A DNA stretch of 64,000 nucleotides from Syntrophales bacterium (GCA_035363115.1 DAOSEM010000005.1:124001-188000), one strand, 5' to 3'; shown: positions 40,424 to 49,363, counted from the stretch's first letter. Translations and numbers: made by a program. The notes: a model not told the origin generated them from the sequence alone.

Positions 40424-41686
40424 TTATAAATTCATCTTCTGAATGTAAGCCTTGTGCGCCTCCGGATGCTTCCGAATGATCGCCTTCATGGCCTCCGTCC
40501 GGCTGCAATTCGTGGCGACAACGGTTTCCGCAACCAGGGTTATGAAATCTTTTCCACCCTGTTCCGTTCTTGACTCCTTCAGTGCGGCCAACATTCTTGC
40601 CATTGTCCTGTCTTCCTCGGTCTCGGCAGGTGTCGCCAATGCCGGGGTGGCCTTCCGAACCGTCGCGTACTGTTCGACACTGACGCCGGACTCCACAAGG
40701 GCCTTGAACCTCTTGCCGTCCTCCTCGCCGAAATGGCGCATTGCCAGCCCCATGATCCGCTGCCGTTCGGTCTTGCCCGCTTCGGTACCGGTGATCGATG
40801 TTTCCGCTACCTGCTCCGCCTTGATTGAGATTCCTCCCTTAGCGCCGCTCCCTGTGGCAAAGGCAAGGGCCGTATTGACAGCCGCTTCGATGTTGCCTGT
40901 CCGGTCGGCCAATCCCGCCTCAACGGCCTGTTTCCCGATGAACACCCGCCCGTCCGCCATGTTGTCCAGGACCGCCTGCACATCCGTCCGGCGGTTCCTG
41001 GCCACGGCATCCACGAACAGGCTGTAGTAGTGGTTCAATTGAGATTCGATCTTGTCCCTGGCCTCCTGGGAAAGGGGCTCCGCATCGTTCCCCAGGGCCT
41101 TATACCGGCCTGCGGAAATGAAGGTCCTTTTCAGGCCCATTTGCCGGTCACTCTCCGACCAGTCGTAATGGACCATCAGGACCCCGATGCTTCCCACCTG
41201 GGCCGTGTTCTCGACGATGACCGTCCGGGCCGCGCTGCCGATCCAGTAGGCCGCGCTGGCCATTATGCCGTTTCCGAACGCCACAACCGGCTTGACGGCA
41301 TCGGCATTCCGGACCGCCTCTTCCAGGGATTCAACGCTGCTCACTGTTCCCCCGGGGGAGTCGATGGACAGGACAATGGCCTTCACTTCCGCGTCGGCCT
41401 GGGCGGTCTTCAGGGAATGGATGATTCCCGCAGCCGATGCGCCCCCGTAGATCATGGACATGAAGGACGCCCGTTTCGTGATCGTGCCGTTGACGGGGAT
41501 TACTGCTGCCCCGTTCAACATCGTGTAAGGCTTCTCGTCGGCACCCGGCCCGGAAGTTACGTATCGGGCCGCCTCGGCGGGCAGATCCTTGCGGTCCCGG
41601 ATATCCAGGTAACTTCGGACGAGCATGTCCAGGCTGTCCGGAAGGATTCCCCAAATCTGACCATTGCTGAAATCGGTGGCTTCCAT
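40424..41686 (-). CDS. S49-family (SppA-like) phage head maturation protease
   Basis: A 420-residue serine peptidase. The N-terminal ~60 residues are phage-type; the S49 domain covers about 60-260, with IVLSIDSPGGTV (104-115), nucleophile S144 in IMASAAYW and general base K196 in GRYKALGND, the Ser-Lys dyad of SppA/phage protease C. The C-terminal 150 residues are helical and charged, as in fused protease-scaffold proteins of phage heads. No portal or capsid gene accompanies it, so its present role is unclear: remnant, or a satellite tool acting on a helper's capsid. It starts 1 base from the upstream gene's stop. Confidence 0.88.
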   Translation of the reverse strand: MEATDFSNGQIWGILPDSLDMLVRSYLDIRDRKDLPAEAARYVTSGPGADEKPYTMLNGAAVIPVNGTITKRASFMSMIYGGASAAGIIHSLKTAQADAEVKAIVLSIDSPGGTVSSVESLEEAVRNADAVKPVVAFGNGIMASAAYWIGSAARTVIVENTAQVGSIGVLMVHYDWSESDRQMGLKRTFISAGRYKALGNDAEPLSQEARDKIESQLNHYYSLFVDAVARNRRTDVQAVLDNMADGRVFIGKQAVEAGLADRTGNIEAAVNTALAFATGSGAKGGISIKAEQVAETSITGTEAGKTERQRIMGLAMRHFGEEDGKRFKALVESGVSVEQYATVRKATPALATPAETEEDRTMARMLAALKESRTEQGGKDFITLVAETVVATNCSRTEAMKAIIRKHPEAHKAYIQKMNL

Positions 41687-41687
41687 G

Positions 41688-41933
41688 TTATCCCTGCACT
41701 CCTTCGTTGAGGGTGATCAACTCCGCCCAGAGGTCGACGCACGGCGCCGCATTCCGCCAAGAGAATCTGATAGGAGGGCACAGCCCCATCAGGTCCACCC
41801 GGAGCAAGGCCAACTGCTTTTCGTCGTCCTCGGTGAGAAACGGCTTCATCCGGATCCGTTTCACTTCCTCCAAAATCTCCCGCGTTCGGATGACAGGGTC
41901 CCTGATAAGCTCTGCAATGTCGCTGTTGATCAT
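41688..41933 (-). CDS. Hypothetical element B protein, 81 aa
   Basis: An 81-residue helical protein (IAELIRDPVIRTREILEEVK; EDDEKQLALLRVDLMGLCPP) placed directly before the S49 protease gene with a 1-base gap, so it is surely cotranslated with it. No family is recognised. A ribosome site GAGGAGG lies upstream of the ATG. The position equals that of small head-completion or terminase-associated genes in phages, but sequence does not confirm this. Confidence 0.55.
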   Translation of the reverse strand: MINSDIAELIRDPVIRTREILEEVKRIRMKPFLTEDDEKQLALLRVDLMGLCPPIRFSWRNAAPCVDLWAELITLNEGVQG

Positions 41934-41948
41934 GGTCGTGTTACCTCC

Positions 41949-42296
41949 TCACCGGTTAAGATCGAACCGGATGTGCTCGCCGTTCCGAAGCCTCCGGAGG
42001 TAGCGGTCATATGCCCCCGGATCAGATTTCATCGCAGCCAAGACAGATTCGCTCTTGCCCATGCCTCGGCTGAAATTATCGGCCACGATCTTTTCAAACG
42101 CCCGCTCACTCTTCAGTCCCACGGCATCGAAGAGATCCGCCGTGCGATCCGGACCGCCCGCTTTCACACGCTCAGCGAATTCCAAGTAAAGAAGGGGATT
42201 TCGTTCCTTGGCCCGCCTCATTGCCTCAATGCGATCGCATCCCTCCTGGGCCGCAATCAACAGGACCGCCGATTCGAAAGTTGCTGCGTTTTCCAT
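41949..42296 (-). CDS. Hypothetical element B protein, 115 aa
   Basis: A 115-residue protein; ATG 42296 is chosen for its GGAGG site. It is helical, with AAQEGCDRIEAMRRAKERNP, a motif also seen near the C-terminus of the S49 protease in this element (AETVVATNCSRTEAMKAIIR, then KHPEAHKAYI). This short 'CxRxEAMrxaxxxxPxxy' unit is a recurring phage segment. It is the upstream neighbour of the 81-residue gene and part of the same operon. Function unknown. Confidence 0.55.
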   Translation of the reverse strand: MENAATFESAVLLIAAQEGCDRIEAMRRAKERNPLLYLEFAERVKAGGPDRTADLFDAVGLKSERAFEKIVADNFSRGMGKSESVLAAMKSDPGAYDRYLRRLRNGEHIRFDLNR

Positions 42297-42465
42297 CTTG
42301 CACCTCCGTTTAGTTTCCTTTGGGGGGCACCCGGCCGGCGGGGGCTTCAACCGACCGGGCAGCCCGGAAAGGATCAGTTAGAATTACGGGTGAGAGAATA
42401 CAGGGGAGGGCCGGGAGTTGTCGAATCAGTGAGTCCCACAGGGGCACATACAGACACAGATAATC

Positions 42466-42660
42466 TTAGCCCATGCCAATCTCTTCTCGAAAACGGGAGA
42501 CCTGGCGCTGTCTGAATGTCTCAACACTCTCGGGTGTAATCCTAATGTCTGATTTGACGCGGAATCCTTCGAGCTCGCCATTTTCGAGAAGTCGATAAAC
42601 ACTGCGCCTGCTGCAAGCCAGGATTTCAGCAACTTCATCTATTCGAAGATTCCGTTTCAT
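42466..42660 (-). CDS. Excisionase-like helix-turn-helix protein, 64 aa
   Basis: A 64-residue MerR/excisionase-type DNA-binding protein: LRIDEVAEILACSRRSVYRL is the helix-turn-helix and ENGELEGFRVKSDIRITPES the wing (HTH_17 style). Such proteins act as excisionases, terminase small-subunit-like DNA-recognition factors or regulators. Its start overlaps the stop of the upstream gene (ATGA at 42660-42657), linking it to the putative terminase small subunit rather than to the integrase. The gap 42297-42465 downstream has no gene. Confidence 0.8.
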   Translation of the reverse strand: MKRNLRIDEVAEILACSRRSVYRLLENGELEGFRVKSDIRITPESVETFRQRQVSRFREEIGMG

Positions 42661-43367
42661 CGCTTCATTCCCCTCCCTGTCCGCTTACTACTGCTGGCCT
42701 TCTTCTCCCTGGTGCTTGATACCTGCGGCGTCCATCGGCCTGTCCTACTGAACCGATCCAGCAAGTGATAAACCTCGTACCGCAAGACGGATGACATTTC
42801 CCGCCGGTCCAAACCGAAGAGCAACGGCGGCAACTTGTTGGACCACGCCAGGAGGGCCGTCTTCAATTCGATGTTCCTGGAACTCCACTCGGATTGAACC
42901 TCGTCCCGGCTGATCAAAGCTCCTGTCTCCCGGGCCAAAGCCACTTCAGCCGAAGCCGCCTTGGCGAGACGAAAGCGGAGATCCGCAGCAGCCTTTTGCT
43001 CACCCAGGCTGCCCGGCTCTTCCACCTTCCGGCCATACTTCTCGAGGAACCGATCAAGTTCCGACCGTTCAAAGGCTCCATCCGGAAGCTGCCTGAGGTG
43101 TCCCTTTTTGATATGGTATGAAAGCATGCGCCGGGAACTGCCGACATAGAGGGCAGCCGCCTGCATTCCATCGATCCGCTCCGGCGGTTTCTCCGCTTCA
43201 CCGTCGACCGGCGAGGGGCTTAATTCCCTTTCCAAGCGTTCCATGAGCTTCATTTCTGAGGGCTTCAGCGGCTTGCCTGCGCGAATCATCTCAATCAGAT
43301 TTTGATAGGCTCGCACCCGGGCCAACTTTCCGGCTTTCATGAGGCGATCAATCGTTTTCTCGTCCAT
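42657..43367 (-). CDS. Terminase small subunit-like (Nu1-type) DNA-binding protein
   Basis: A 236-residue protein. The middle part, GMQAAALYVGSSRRMLSYHI (67-86) with KKGHLRQLPDGAF following, is a winged helix-turn-helix like that of Nu1-type terminase small subunits. A long helical region follows (about 108-150, RFRLAKAASAEVALARETGA) as in Nu1, where it is used for oligomer and large-subunit contact, and the C-terminus is basic. No large terminase gene follows, so the protein could redirect a helper phage's packaging, as satellites do; that is inference. Alternative: a plain element regulator. Confidence 0.65.
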   Translation of the reverse strand: MDEKTIDRLMKAGKLARVRAYQNLIEMIRAGKPLKPSEMKLMERLERELSPSPVDGEAEKPPERIDGMQAAALYVGSSRRMLSYHIKKGHLRQLPDGAFERSELDRFLEKYGRKVEEPGSLGEQKAAADLRFRLAKAASAEVALARETGALISRDEVQSEWSSRNIELKTALLAWSNKLPPLLFGLDRREMSSVLRYEVYHLLDRFSRTGRWTPQVSSTREKKASSSKRTGRGMKR

Positions 43368-43517
43368 CTGATGCTCCGATGAAAAAATTTAAGTTACATT
43401 GAATTTTCAACTTTGAACGCAGACGACCTTCGGGCTCCCCTGACCCCTGCTTAAGGCCCCCCTTCGAAAGGACCCATTGAAAATGATGCATAACACCATG
43501 TTTTCATTCATATATTG

Positions 43518-44819
43518 TCAGGCTTCCCGCTTCACATCAGAAAACTGTGTCAGCTTCTTGTTGAACATCAGGGAGACTTTGCCCGTCGGCCCCTGTCTGT
43601 TTTTCGCAATTGTCAGGTTGACGGTCTCTTCGCTTTCGTTTGCCGAGAGGAATACAATCACATCTGCGTCCTGTTCGATGGCACCTGATTCTCTCAGATC
43701 CGCCAATGTAGGGCGTTTGTCTTTCCGGGACTCGACTGCCCGGTTAAGCTGTGCGGCAGAAACCACAGGCACGTCCAATTCCTTGGCCAGCACTTTCAGG
43801 GATCGTGATACCTCTGCAACCTCCGCTTCCCGGGTGGCCCATCGTTGAGACGGCCGGACAAGCTGCAAGTAATCGACAGTAACCAGGGCAAGACCACTTT
43901 CCGCCTTGATGCGACGTGCACGTGCCATGAGGCGATCAATGGGCAACCCGGCTGTGTCGTCGATGGTTATGGGCAGCTTGGCCAGGGCGTCGGTCGCATG
44001 AGCAATCCGGGGCCATTCGGTTTCCTTCAGGTAGCCCCTGGAAAGCCGGTATCCGTCAATCTTTGCCTCGGCAGACAAAAAGCGGAGAGAGACTTCATCT
44101 TTTGGCATTTCCAGGCTGTTGATGAGGACGGGACCGCCTGTACCCGCAACAGTCCGGGCTATTCCACCAAGCAGGGCGGACTTGCCCGTTCCGGGACGTC
44201 CGGCGAAGCTGTAGGAACACCCTCGCTTCAATCCACCTGTGAGAGTGTCCAGGCTGACGAGCCCTGTTGACAGGCCGGGCAGGGCATCTCCGTGCTGATG
44301 ACGTTCTTCGATATCCCTGAAGGTCTTCTTTATGAGGGTCCGGATATCCATGCCCGTGGATCCGGCCCCTGCTGATGAAGCGGCTAAGATTTCTTTCTGT
44401 GAGAAGGCAATCAGAGCATCTAGGCCGTCACCGTTCAGGTCATGTGCACGGGCTATGATCCTGCGGGCAGCCTCAACAAGTTTTCGCGTGGCCGCCTTCT
44501 CGTGGACGATGCGGGCATAGTGGGCCACATTCGCCGCCGATGGCGACGAATCCATGAGTTCGGCCAGATATGCGGGTCCTCCTACTCCCTCGATATGCCC
44601 CCTGTTCCGAAGTTCATCCGCCAGGAGAATCAGATCCGGCGGTTGCCCCCGGTCCTGCAGGGCAATGACAGCGGCCAGAATCCGCCTGTGTGCCTCCGCA
44701 TCGAAGTCACCGGGCGTCACAACATCCAGGACAGCAGGTAGAGCATTCCGGTCCAGGAGTATGGCGCCGATCACGGCACGCTCGGCTTCAAGTGAACGAA
44801 TCTCCGGATGCTCAGGCAT
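43518..44819 (-). CDS. Replicative DNA helicase (DnaB family)
   Basis: A 433-residue hexameric helicase of usual length. The N-terminal DnaB domain (10-110) begins EAERAVIGAILLD. The RecA-like core has Walker A GRPGTGKS (207-214), a Walker B/VDYLQLV region near 325, and the H4/arginine-finger end ESGAIEQDADVIVFL near 386. The start overlaps the upstream initiator-like gene by 8 bases. Together they form the element's replication module, meaning element B can probably replicate after excision. Element A retains only a fragment of the homologous gene at about 18191-18298. Confidence 0.93.
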   Translation of the reverse strand: MPEHPEIRSLEAERAVIGAILLDRNALPAVLDVVTPGDFDAEAHRRILAAVIALQDRGQPPDLILLADELRNRGHIEGVGGPAYLAELMDSSPSAANVAHYARIVHEKAATRKLVEAARRIIARAHDLNGDGLDALIAFSQKEILAASSAGAGSTGMDIRTLIKKTFRDIEERHQHGDALPGLSTGLVSLDTLTGGLKRGCSYSFAGRPGTGKSALLGGIARTVAGTGGPVLINSLEMPKDEVSLRFLSAEAKIDGYRLSRGYLKETEWPRIAHATDALAKLPITIDDTAGLPIDRLMARARRIKAESGLALVTVDYLQLVRPSQRWATREAEVAEVSRSLKVLAKELDVPVVSAAQLNRAVESRKDKRPTLADLRESGAIEQDADVIVFLSANESEETVNLTIAKNRQGPTGKVSLMFNKKLTQFSDVKREA

Positions 44820-45639
44820 CGGTCACCTCCGCACACAAGATGCACACGGAACCTTGCATGTCGGACGAAAGCACAGTCCGTTTGCATGCCGGGCAGGTGA
44901 CGGAATGAACTGTGTTGCTGTTGTCTGTTCGTTGTTCGCTCTGACCGGGAATCTCGTCTTCCCACCTCCGGCCGTTGAGCCATGTTGCAGGCATTGGCCA
45001 TTCCGGGCAGAACTGGCCTGTGTTCCGGAGGTGCTCTTTATGGGCAATCTGGCTTTGAAGAGCATCCATAATGGTTTGCACCGTCACTTTTCCCTTCTTC
45101 ATGAGCTTATTCCAAGCATCGAGGGCTCGTTTTCTTCCCTGCCTGTTGGGGTAGTGTCTGTAAAAGTCCTCGAACGAATTGTCCGGTTGTCCGGACAATG
45201 TTGTTTTATGGATAGGAAAGGAAAGGAGAGGGGCATTGCATTTAGCATGCTCGGTGCAATGCTCGGTTATGCTACGAGCATCGACACGTTCCCAACGGGC
45301 TTGGGCAGCCCTTCTTGCCTTTTCCGTCCGGGCTACAGCACCGGCAGCCCAATGGTTGTGCTCTTCCCAATCATGAATCTTGAAACCCTTCTCCGTTCGT
45401 TCGATGAAGCAAAGGTCCAGGAGGGCTGTAACCAAAGCAGAAGGATCTCCGTTCCATCCGGAGATGATTTCCAGGTCTTCCGGACTGCAACAGGAGAAAT
45501 CCCCCGATGGTCTGTGACGGGCCGCATAGGTCCAGATTTTTAAAAGCCCCACGACTCCATCCGATCCCAACAAACGGGTAAGTTTAACCGTCTTAATGTT
45601 CTCGAAAAATGCCGTGGAGAGCCGGAAATCCGTGTTCAT
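44812..45639 (-). CDS. Replication initiator/helicase-loader-like protein with C-terminal zinc ribbon
   Basis: A 275-residue protein between the small AlpA-following gene and dnaB. The N-terminal ~100 residues (FFENIKTVKLTRLLGSDGVV onward) look like the winged-helix 'replisome organiser' domain of phages. A second helical domain (FEDFYRHYPNRQGRKRALDA) is of the DnaD/primosomal type, and the C-terminus carries CPACK and CILC, a zinc ribbon. By position and domain order it should recognise the origin and load DnaB. It overlaps genes on both sides, giving tight coupling. Confidence 0.7.
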   Translation of the reverse strand: MNTDFRLSTAFFENIKTVKLTRLLGSDGVVGLLKIWTYAARHRPSGDFSCCSPEDLEIISGWNGDPSALVTALLDLCFIERTEKGFKIHDWEEHNHWAAGAVARTEKARRAAQARWERVDARSITEHCTEHAKCNAPLLSFPIHKTTLSGQPDNSFEDFYRHYPNRQGRKRALDAWNKLMKKGKVTVQTIMDALQSQIAHKEHLRNTGQFCPEWPMPATWLNGRRWEDEIPGQSEQRTDNSNTVHSVTCPACKRTVLSSDMQGSVCILCAEVTDA

Positions 45640-45806
45640 GATGAATGGCCCCTACAATCGGACCCCCGTTCTTTCACAGCCTGTTCCATCCATCTCGCAA
45701 TCTCCCGGAGGCGGGCTTCCTCCTGATCATTGTCGGCATTGATGCGAAACTCTGCTAGCCGAAGGGTTTCAGGGTCTAGGACGATCAACAGGGAAGGTGA
45801 ATTCAT
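45636..45806 (-). CDS. Small conserved element protein, 56 aa
   Basis: A 56-codon gene (MNSPSLLIVLDPETLRLAEF start) whose TGA overlaps the ATG of the initiator-like gene (45639-45636) and which starts 6 bases after the AlpA-like stop. Its N-terminal 45 residues are matched by the frame at 18058 in element A (PSLLIxxDxETL, then NADxDxEExxLREIA), so it is a real, conserved gene. The product is helical and of unknown function; gene order suggests a replication or regulation cofactor. Confidence 0.7.
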   Translation of the reverse strand: MNSPSLLIVLDPETLRLAEFRINADNDQEEARLREIARWMEQAVKERGSDCRGHSS

Positions 45807-45812
45807 GGCCGA

Positions 45813-46043
45813 TCAACCTCCGACCGCCTGGGACCGGTTTTCAAGCCACCTGATAAAGCTGTCGACGGGGTAACAAATTTTCCGTCCACAACGCACCCGC
45901 CCCTCGGGGCCTCTTCCGGCGCTGTCGAGGTTCGCCAAATATTTCTGGTTGATGATCCCGCCTGTGAATTTTTCAACTTCGGTGCGGCTGACCCAAGCGG
46001 ACGGCCAAGTTCTCTTCAACGACTGAAAGGACGGTGTTTCCAT
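45813..46043 (-). CDS. AlpA/excisionase-like DNA-binding protein of element B
   Basis: A 76-residue homologue of the element A protein at 17797-18054: WVSRTEVEKFTGGIINQKYL and the wing GRKICYPVDSFIRWL are shared. Winged-helix AlpA/Xis-like fold. It is the first gene of the long minus-strand operon and lies directly downstream of the three phased 22-bp sites (46135-46222), so it may bind them or be controlled through them. Excisionase or master regulator are the likely roles. Confidence 0.7.
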   Translation of the reverse strand: METPSFQSLKRTWPSAWVSRTEVEKFTGGIINQKYLANLDSAGRGPEGRVRCGRKICYPVDSFIRWLENRSQAVGG

Positions 46044-46134
46044 GAAATGCCTCCAAAAGGTTTTTTGTTTGCTCTTTTGGTGGCAAATTAATCGATGATT
46101 TAATATCAGGTAAGTAAAGAGAAGGGCGGGATGC

Positions 46135-46222
46135 TTATTTTATACGTGTGAAATAAGGGTAGTGTTGTTATTTGTTACGTATGAAATAAGGTGGTGGTTC
46201 TTATTTCATACACGACAGAGCT
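46135..46222. promoter_or_regulatory. Three operator/iteron-like sites phased at exactly 33 bp
   Basis: Two 22-bp near-perfect palindromes TTATTT-n10-AAATAA start at 46135 and 46168, with ACGT at or near the centre. A third half-matching copy, TTATTTCATACACG, starts at 46201. The starts are 33 bp apart both times, about three helical turns, so a bound dimer would face the same side. They lie in the promoter region of the AlpA-to-dnaB operon. A repressor operator set or replication iterons are the two main options. Confidence 0.7.
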
Positions 46223-47061
46223 TACCACCAAATGGCCTTACCGCTTAGAATATTATTCATTTTCTGTTTTGCCTTTCGATAATCTGATGTTAAAGAAACG
46301 CGTTTGAGCTCATCATATTGACATTTCTTATCCTTGCTATTTGAGCAGTTACCACGACAATTTGGTTCAAGTTCTCTGCATATTTGCTTGTAGGTTAAAC
46401 CTTGCTTCTTAAGGTCATATACTGCCAGATACCTTTTTAATTCGTCCTTGCGAAAACGATTACTTAAGAATTCTTTTTTAATAATGGATGAAAAATTACT
46501 TTTGTATTTTTCTATACTATAATGTTCATATGGTCTAATCAGTAATAATATGTCGCCATGTCCATCTTCTATATAATGAGTGAAGTATTCTATAAATCCT
46601 TTAATCGTTGGATTTTCTGTTGCGTTGATGTATCTGCGTTCTGCGTCTTGAAGATCATATTGAACAATCTTCTTGTAATAATCAACAGGCTTTGTTCTTA
46701 CAGGCCATCGCCGAATAATCCCGTGTTGTCCTGCATTTTCGAGTTCTTTTCCGTTAATTTTTGTGTATTTCTTCCAGTAATCATCAAAGTCAATTTTAAA
46801 TACGTCACCATGTTTGAAATATAATGTAATAAGAGGATTTTCCTCTATGCATTGATCTGATTTAATTGGTCTACAAATCTCAGGTAATCGATTTGAGAAA
46901 TTTATATCACCTATCCCTGAAAACCGAGCCAAGATACGGCGAGCCTGGGGATCTTTTTCTTCCGGGAATTGGGATCTGACCCATTGGCATAGTTCCAAAT
47001 AACCGTCTATCCGCATGATGTATTCCCACTTTAAGCGAGCAATTTCTTTGGGATCTATCAT
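46222..47061 (-). CDS. Hypothetical element B protein, 279 aa
   Basis: A 279-residue AT-rich gene. The N-terminal part is mixed alpha/beta; near the C-terminus KKQGLTYKQICREL looks like a helix-turn-helix, followed by a Cys cluster CRGNCSNSKDKKC. A DNA-binding role is therefore possible. Its stop abuts the third 33-bp-phased site. No family is recognised. It stands between the operator region and the toxin-antitoxin pair, the usual place of an element's repressor, which makes it a candidate for the factor acting on those sites. Confidence 0.55.
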   Translation of the reverse strand: MIDPKEIARLKWEYIMRIDGYLELCQWVRSQFPEEKDPQARRILARFSGIGDINFSNRLPEICRPIKSDQCIEENPLITLYFKHGDVFKIDFDDYWKKYTKINGKELENAGQHGIIRRWPVRTKPVDYYKKIVQYDLQDAERRYINATENPTIKGFIEYFTHYIEDGHGDILLLIRPYEHYSIEKYKSNFSSIIKKEFLSNRFRKDELKRYLAVYDLKKQGLTYKQICRELEPNCRGNCSNSKDKKCQYDELKRVSLTSDYRKAKQKMNNILSGKAIWW

Positions 47062-47160
47062 TGTCTGTCTGCCCCATGCATATGATATGACTCTTGGAAA
47101 GTGACGGCGGCCAGGGGCGCCGCCGTTCGGCCCAGGTGATCAGCCCGGGCCTATCCCCTT

Positions 47161-47514
47161 TTACAGAAACACCCTGTAGCTGACATTCAGCGCCTTACCG
47201 AGACGCTTAGCCATTTCCTTCCCAATGGGACGCTTGCCGTTTTCCATCTCGCTGATATGCCGCTGAGGAATGCCGGTCTGTTCGGCAAGCTGGATCTGCG
47301 TCATGCCTTCCCGGTACCTCGCCCCGGCCAGTGCCTTTCCGATCAACTGCTTTTCGGAGTCGTTGGGGAATGCATCCCGCCACGGAACGGAATCCGATGC
47401 ATCCACAAATCCAAGCGGTTTCATGGCCTCAATGGCTTTTTTCAGGTTCCCGGCGGGACCGATGAACCGCAATTCGATTTTTTCAATAGGGTGCTTTTTC
47501 GTGTGTGCCAGCAT
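47161..47514 (-). CDS. XRE/HigA-type antitoxin
   Basis: A 117-residue protein. Residues 55-112 are a Cro/C1-type helix-turn-helix (LIGKALAGARYREGMTQIQL, then AEQTGIPQRHISEMENGKRP). The N-terminal half differs from short HigA proteins and may bind the toxin. It overlaps the toxin gene by 32 bases, with the toxin first, the HigBA order. The antitoxin should neutralise the toxin and repress the operon. In a mobile element such a pair favours stable maintenance. Confidence 0.8.
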   Translation of the reverse strand: MLAHTKKHPIEKIELRFIGPAGNLKKAIEAMKPLGFVDASDSVPWRDAFPNDSEKQLIGKALAGARYREGMTQIQLAEQTGIPQRHISEMENGKRPIGKEMAKRLGKALNVSYRVFL

Positions 47515-47761
47515 AAATCACCTCCACAAGCTTGACTTCCTTGTCTCTGACCTCCCATTTCGCCACATACGTGGGTTTCCCCTTCTTCAGGTGGCAGTGA
47601 TGGCGGCTGCTTTCCAGCCGTCCATAGTTCGGCCAATTTCCCCGGACCGGACCTTGTATCTCGATTTCACGCATCAGGGTGATCAAGATTTCCCTGACTC
47701 TTTGGGGCAGGTGGTCAATCTGTTTTCTTGCCTGCCGTGACAGCTTCACCGTCCATGTCAT
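47483..47761 (-). CDS. RelE/HigB-type toxin
   Basis: A 92-residue small basic protein of the RelE fold: WTVKLSRQARKQIDHLPQRV at the N-terminus, central GNWPNYGRLESSRHHCHLKK and the C-terminal KWEVRDKEVKLVEVIYAGTH. RelE-family toxins cut mRNA on the ribosome. The His/Lys/Arg-rich centre could supply catalytic residues. It is the first gene of the pair with the overlapping XRE antitoxin. Confidence 0.8.
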   Translation of the reverse strand: MTWTVKLSRQARKQIDHLPQRVREILITLMREIEIQGPVRGNWPNYGRLESSRHHCHLKKGKPTYVAKWEVRDKEVKLVEVIYAGTHEKAPY

Positions 47762-47802
47762 GGTTCACCAATATACTAATCTTTGGTATAATGCAATCCC
47801 GT

Positions 47803-49068
47803 CTATTTGGGGAAGTCCACTATCTGCCCGGCCTGATCCTCTTTCTTCTGTGCCGCGCTATCAATGGCCCTTTCAAGGTTTGTTGTTGCATTGAATAGGG
47901 TACCCTTCGCAAGGTGCGCGTATCGTTCCGTCATTTGAATGACAGAATGGCCCATGAGTGACTTTAAAACGTAAAGGTCAGTCCCTGCCTCAACATGCCA
48001 GCTTGCGAAGGTGTGCCTCAGGGTATGGGCAACAACCTTCTGTCTCGGATCCGTGATGCCTTCATTGAAACCCAATTCCTCCACGACCTCGAAAAATGCT
48101 TTGGGCATCTCATTCAGTCGGTCCCCGTTCCTCTTGGAGAATACATAGTCGGCCGGACCTCCTCGATCTCTGGCCTTGAACATGGCCTTTACCTTGTCGG
48201 TCATGAAAGCGGCACGACCTTCAACACCCTTGGGGTCCATGACGGTGATGATGCCCCGATCAAGGTCAATGTGCCCCCATTTCAGAGCAGCCATTTCCCC
48301 CACGCGCAAACCGGTGTGTAGGCTCAACAACGCCATGTCATGAGCTATGTGTGATCTAGTCTGCAACGCATTCAGGAGGGCTTCAGCTTCGTTGTGGTTC
48401 AGAAAGCGAATCCTCCTGTTGTCGATCTTGGGAATCTTGACGCTCTTTGTGGGGGAGTCGCCGGAAACGATCCCGTCCCGCCTTGCCATGTTCCAAGTCT
48501 GGCGCACGGTAGCTAAGACGTATTGCAGTGTGCGAGGGGATTTCCCGCCATCGAGGATCTTCTTTTTCATCTTCTCGATGGCGAAGGGCTTGATGTCCTT
48601 CATTGGGATCTTCCCTATGACGGGCTTGATCCAGTTCTTGAAATGCTCTGCCTCCTTCCGGGTCGTGCCTTTCTTCTTTCCAACCTTGGATATGGGAGAA
48701 TAGACGTTTTCAAAGTATTGCCCGAAGGTGGTGTTTTCCTTTTCGGCCTGCTCCTGTGCTGTCTTTTCTTCTTCCCGACGCTTCTTCTCAATCTCCCGCT
48801 TTTCTGAAATGCGGGTGGGAGCCTCCTTCTTGCCGTGCTTGGCTGCGCCTTTCAGCCGTTCCAGGACAAGCGCCGCCTTTTCCTCTGTCCAGTACTGATT
48901 ATCCTCGGGGTCCCGTTCGCTCGTCCATCCGATCCCCTCTTCAACACGCTTCCCGTCCCTCTGATACCGGATTGCCAGATAGCGGTCTTTCTTGACGCCA
49001 TGCTTCCTCGTTGGATGTTCGTAATAACGGACACCCTTGAACTTTGAGCCAATCCACTTCGCAGTCAT
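47803..49068 (-). CDS. Tyrosine site-specific integrase of element B
   Basis: A 421-residue integrase. ATG 49068 is chosen because homology to the element A integrase starts there (MTAKWIGSKFKGVRYYEH). Catalytic residues R255 (TGLRVGEM), H348 and R351 (HTLRHTFASW), H374 (MGHSVIQM) and Y383 (ERYAH) fall at exactly the same numbers as in the element A enzyme. The charged linker (85-112) and core-binding domain are also alike. It should act on the tRNA-Leu 3' end 240-300 bp away. The active site is intact. Confidence 0.95.
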   Translation of the reverse strand: MTAKWIGSKFKGVRYYEHPTRKHGVKKDRYLAIRYQRDGKRVEEGIGWTSERDPEDNQYWTEEKAALVLERLKGAAKHGKKEAPTRISEKREIEKKRREEEKTAQEQAEKENTTFGQYFENVYSPISKVGKKKGTTRKEAEHFKNWIKPVIGKIPMKDIKPFAIEKMKKKILDGGKSPRTLQYVLATVRQTWNMARRDGIVSGDSPTKSVKIPKIDNRRIRFLNHNEAEALLNALQTRSHIAHDMALLSLHTGLRVGEMAALKWGHIDLDRGIITVMDPKGVEGRAAFMTDKVKAMFKARDRGGPADYVFSKRNGDRLNEMPKAFFEVVEELGFNEGITDPRQKVVAHTLRHTFASWHVEAGTDLYVLKSLMGHSVIQMTERYAHLAKGTLFNATTNLERAIDSAAQKKEDQAGQIVDFPK

Positions 49069-49170
49069 TGCACCCCCCAGAGACTTACTGTATAAGGACA
49101 GCGAACGGGGATGGGGTGGAGACAAAATTCAATCTTTGGCTTCGGATGCTCTTTGAAATCCCCCGCCATT

Positions 49171-49245
49171 CTCTCCCCATTTTTAAAATCCATTTTGTCC
49201 GCAGATGTTGAAATCCCCCGACTTTCTCTCCCCATTCTCTCCCCA
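49171..49245. promoter_or_regulatory. Integrase arm-type sites, right end of element B
   Basis: CTCTCCCCA at 49171, 49226 and 49237; the last two are 11 bp apart as at 30800/30811. They lie between the integrase start and the attachment site. Confidence 0.6.
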
Positions 49246-49363
49246 CTTTGGGGCTGAAATGGTGTTTTTTTAAAGGTGGTCATGTGAAACTAAATATGCC
49301 ACAAAAATCTGTGATGTCAAGTAGTTTGTATGGTAAAGGGCAACTAAAGGAAATGACGAAAAA

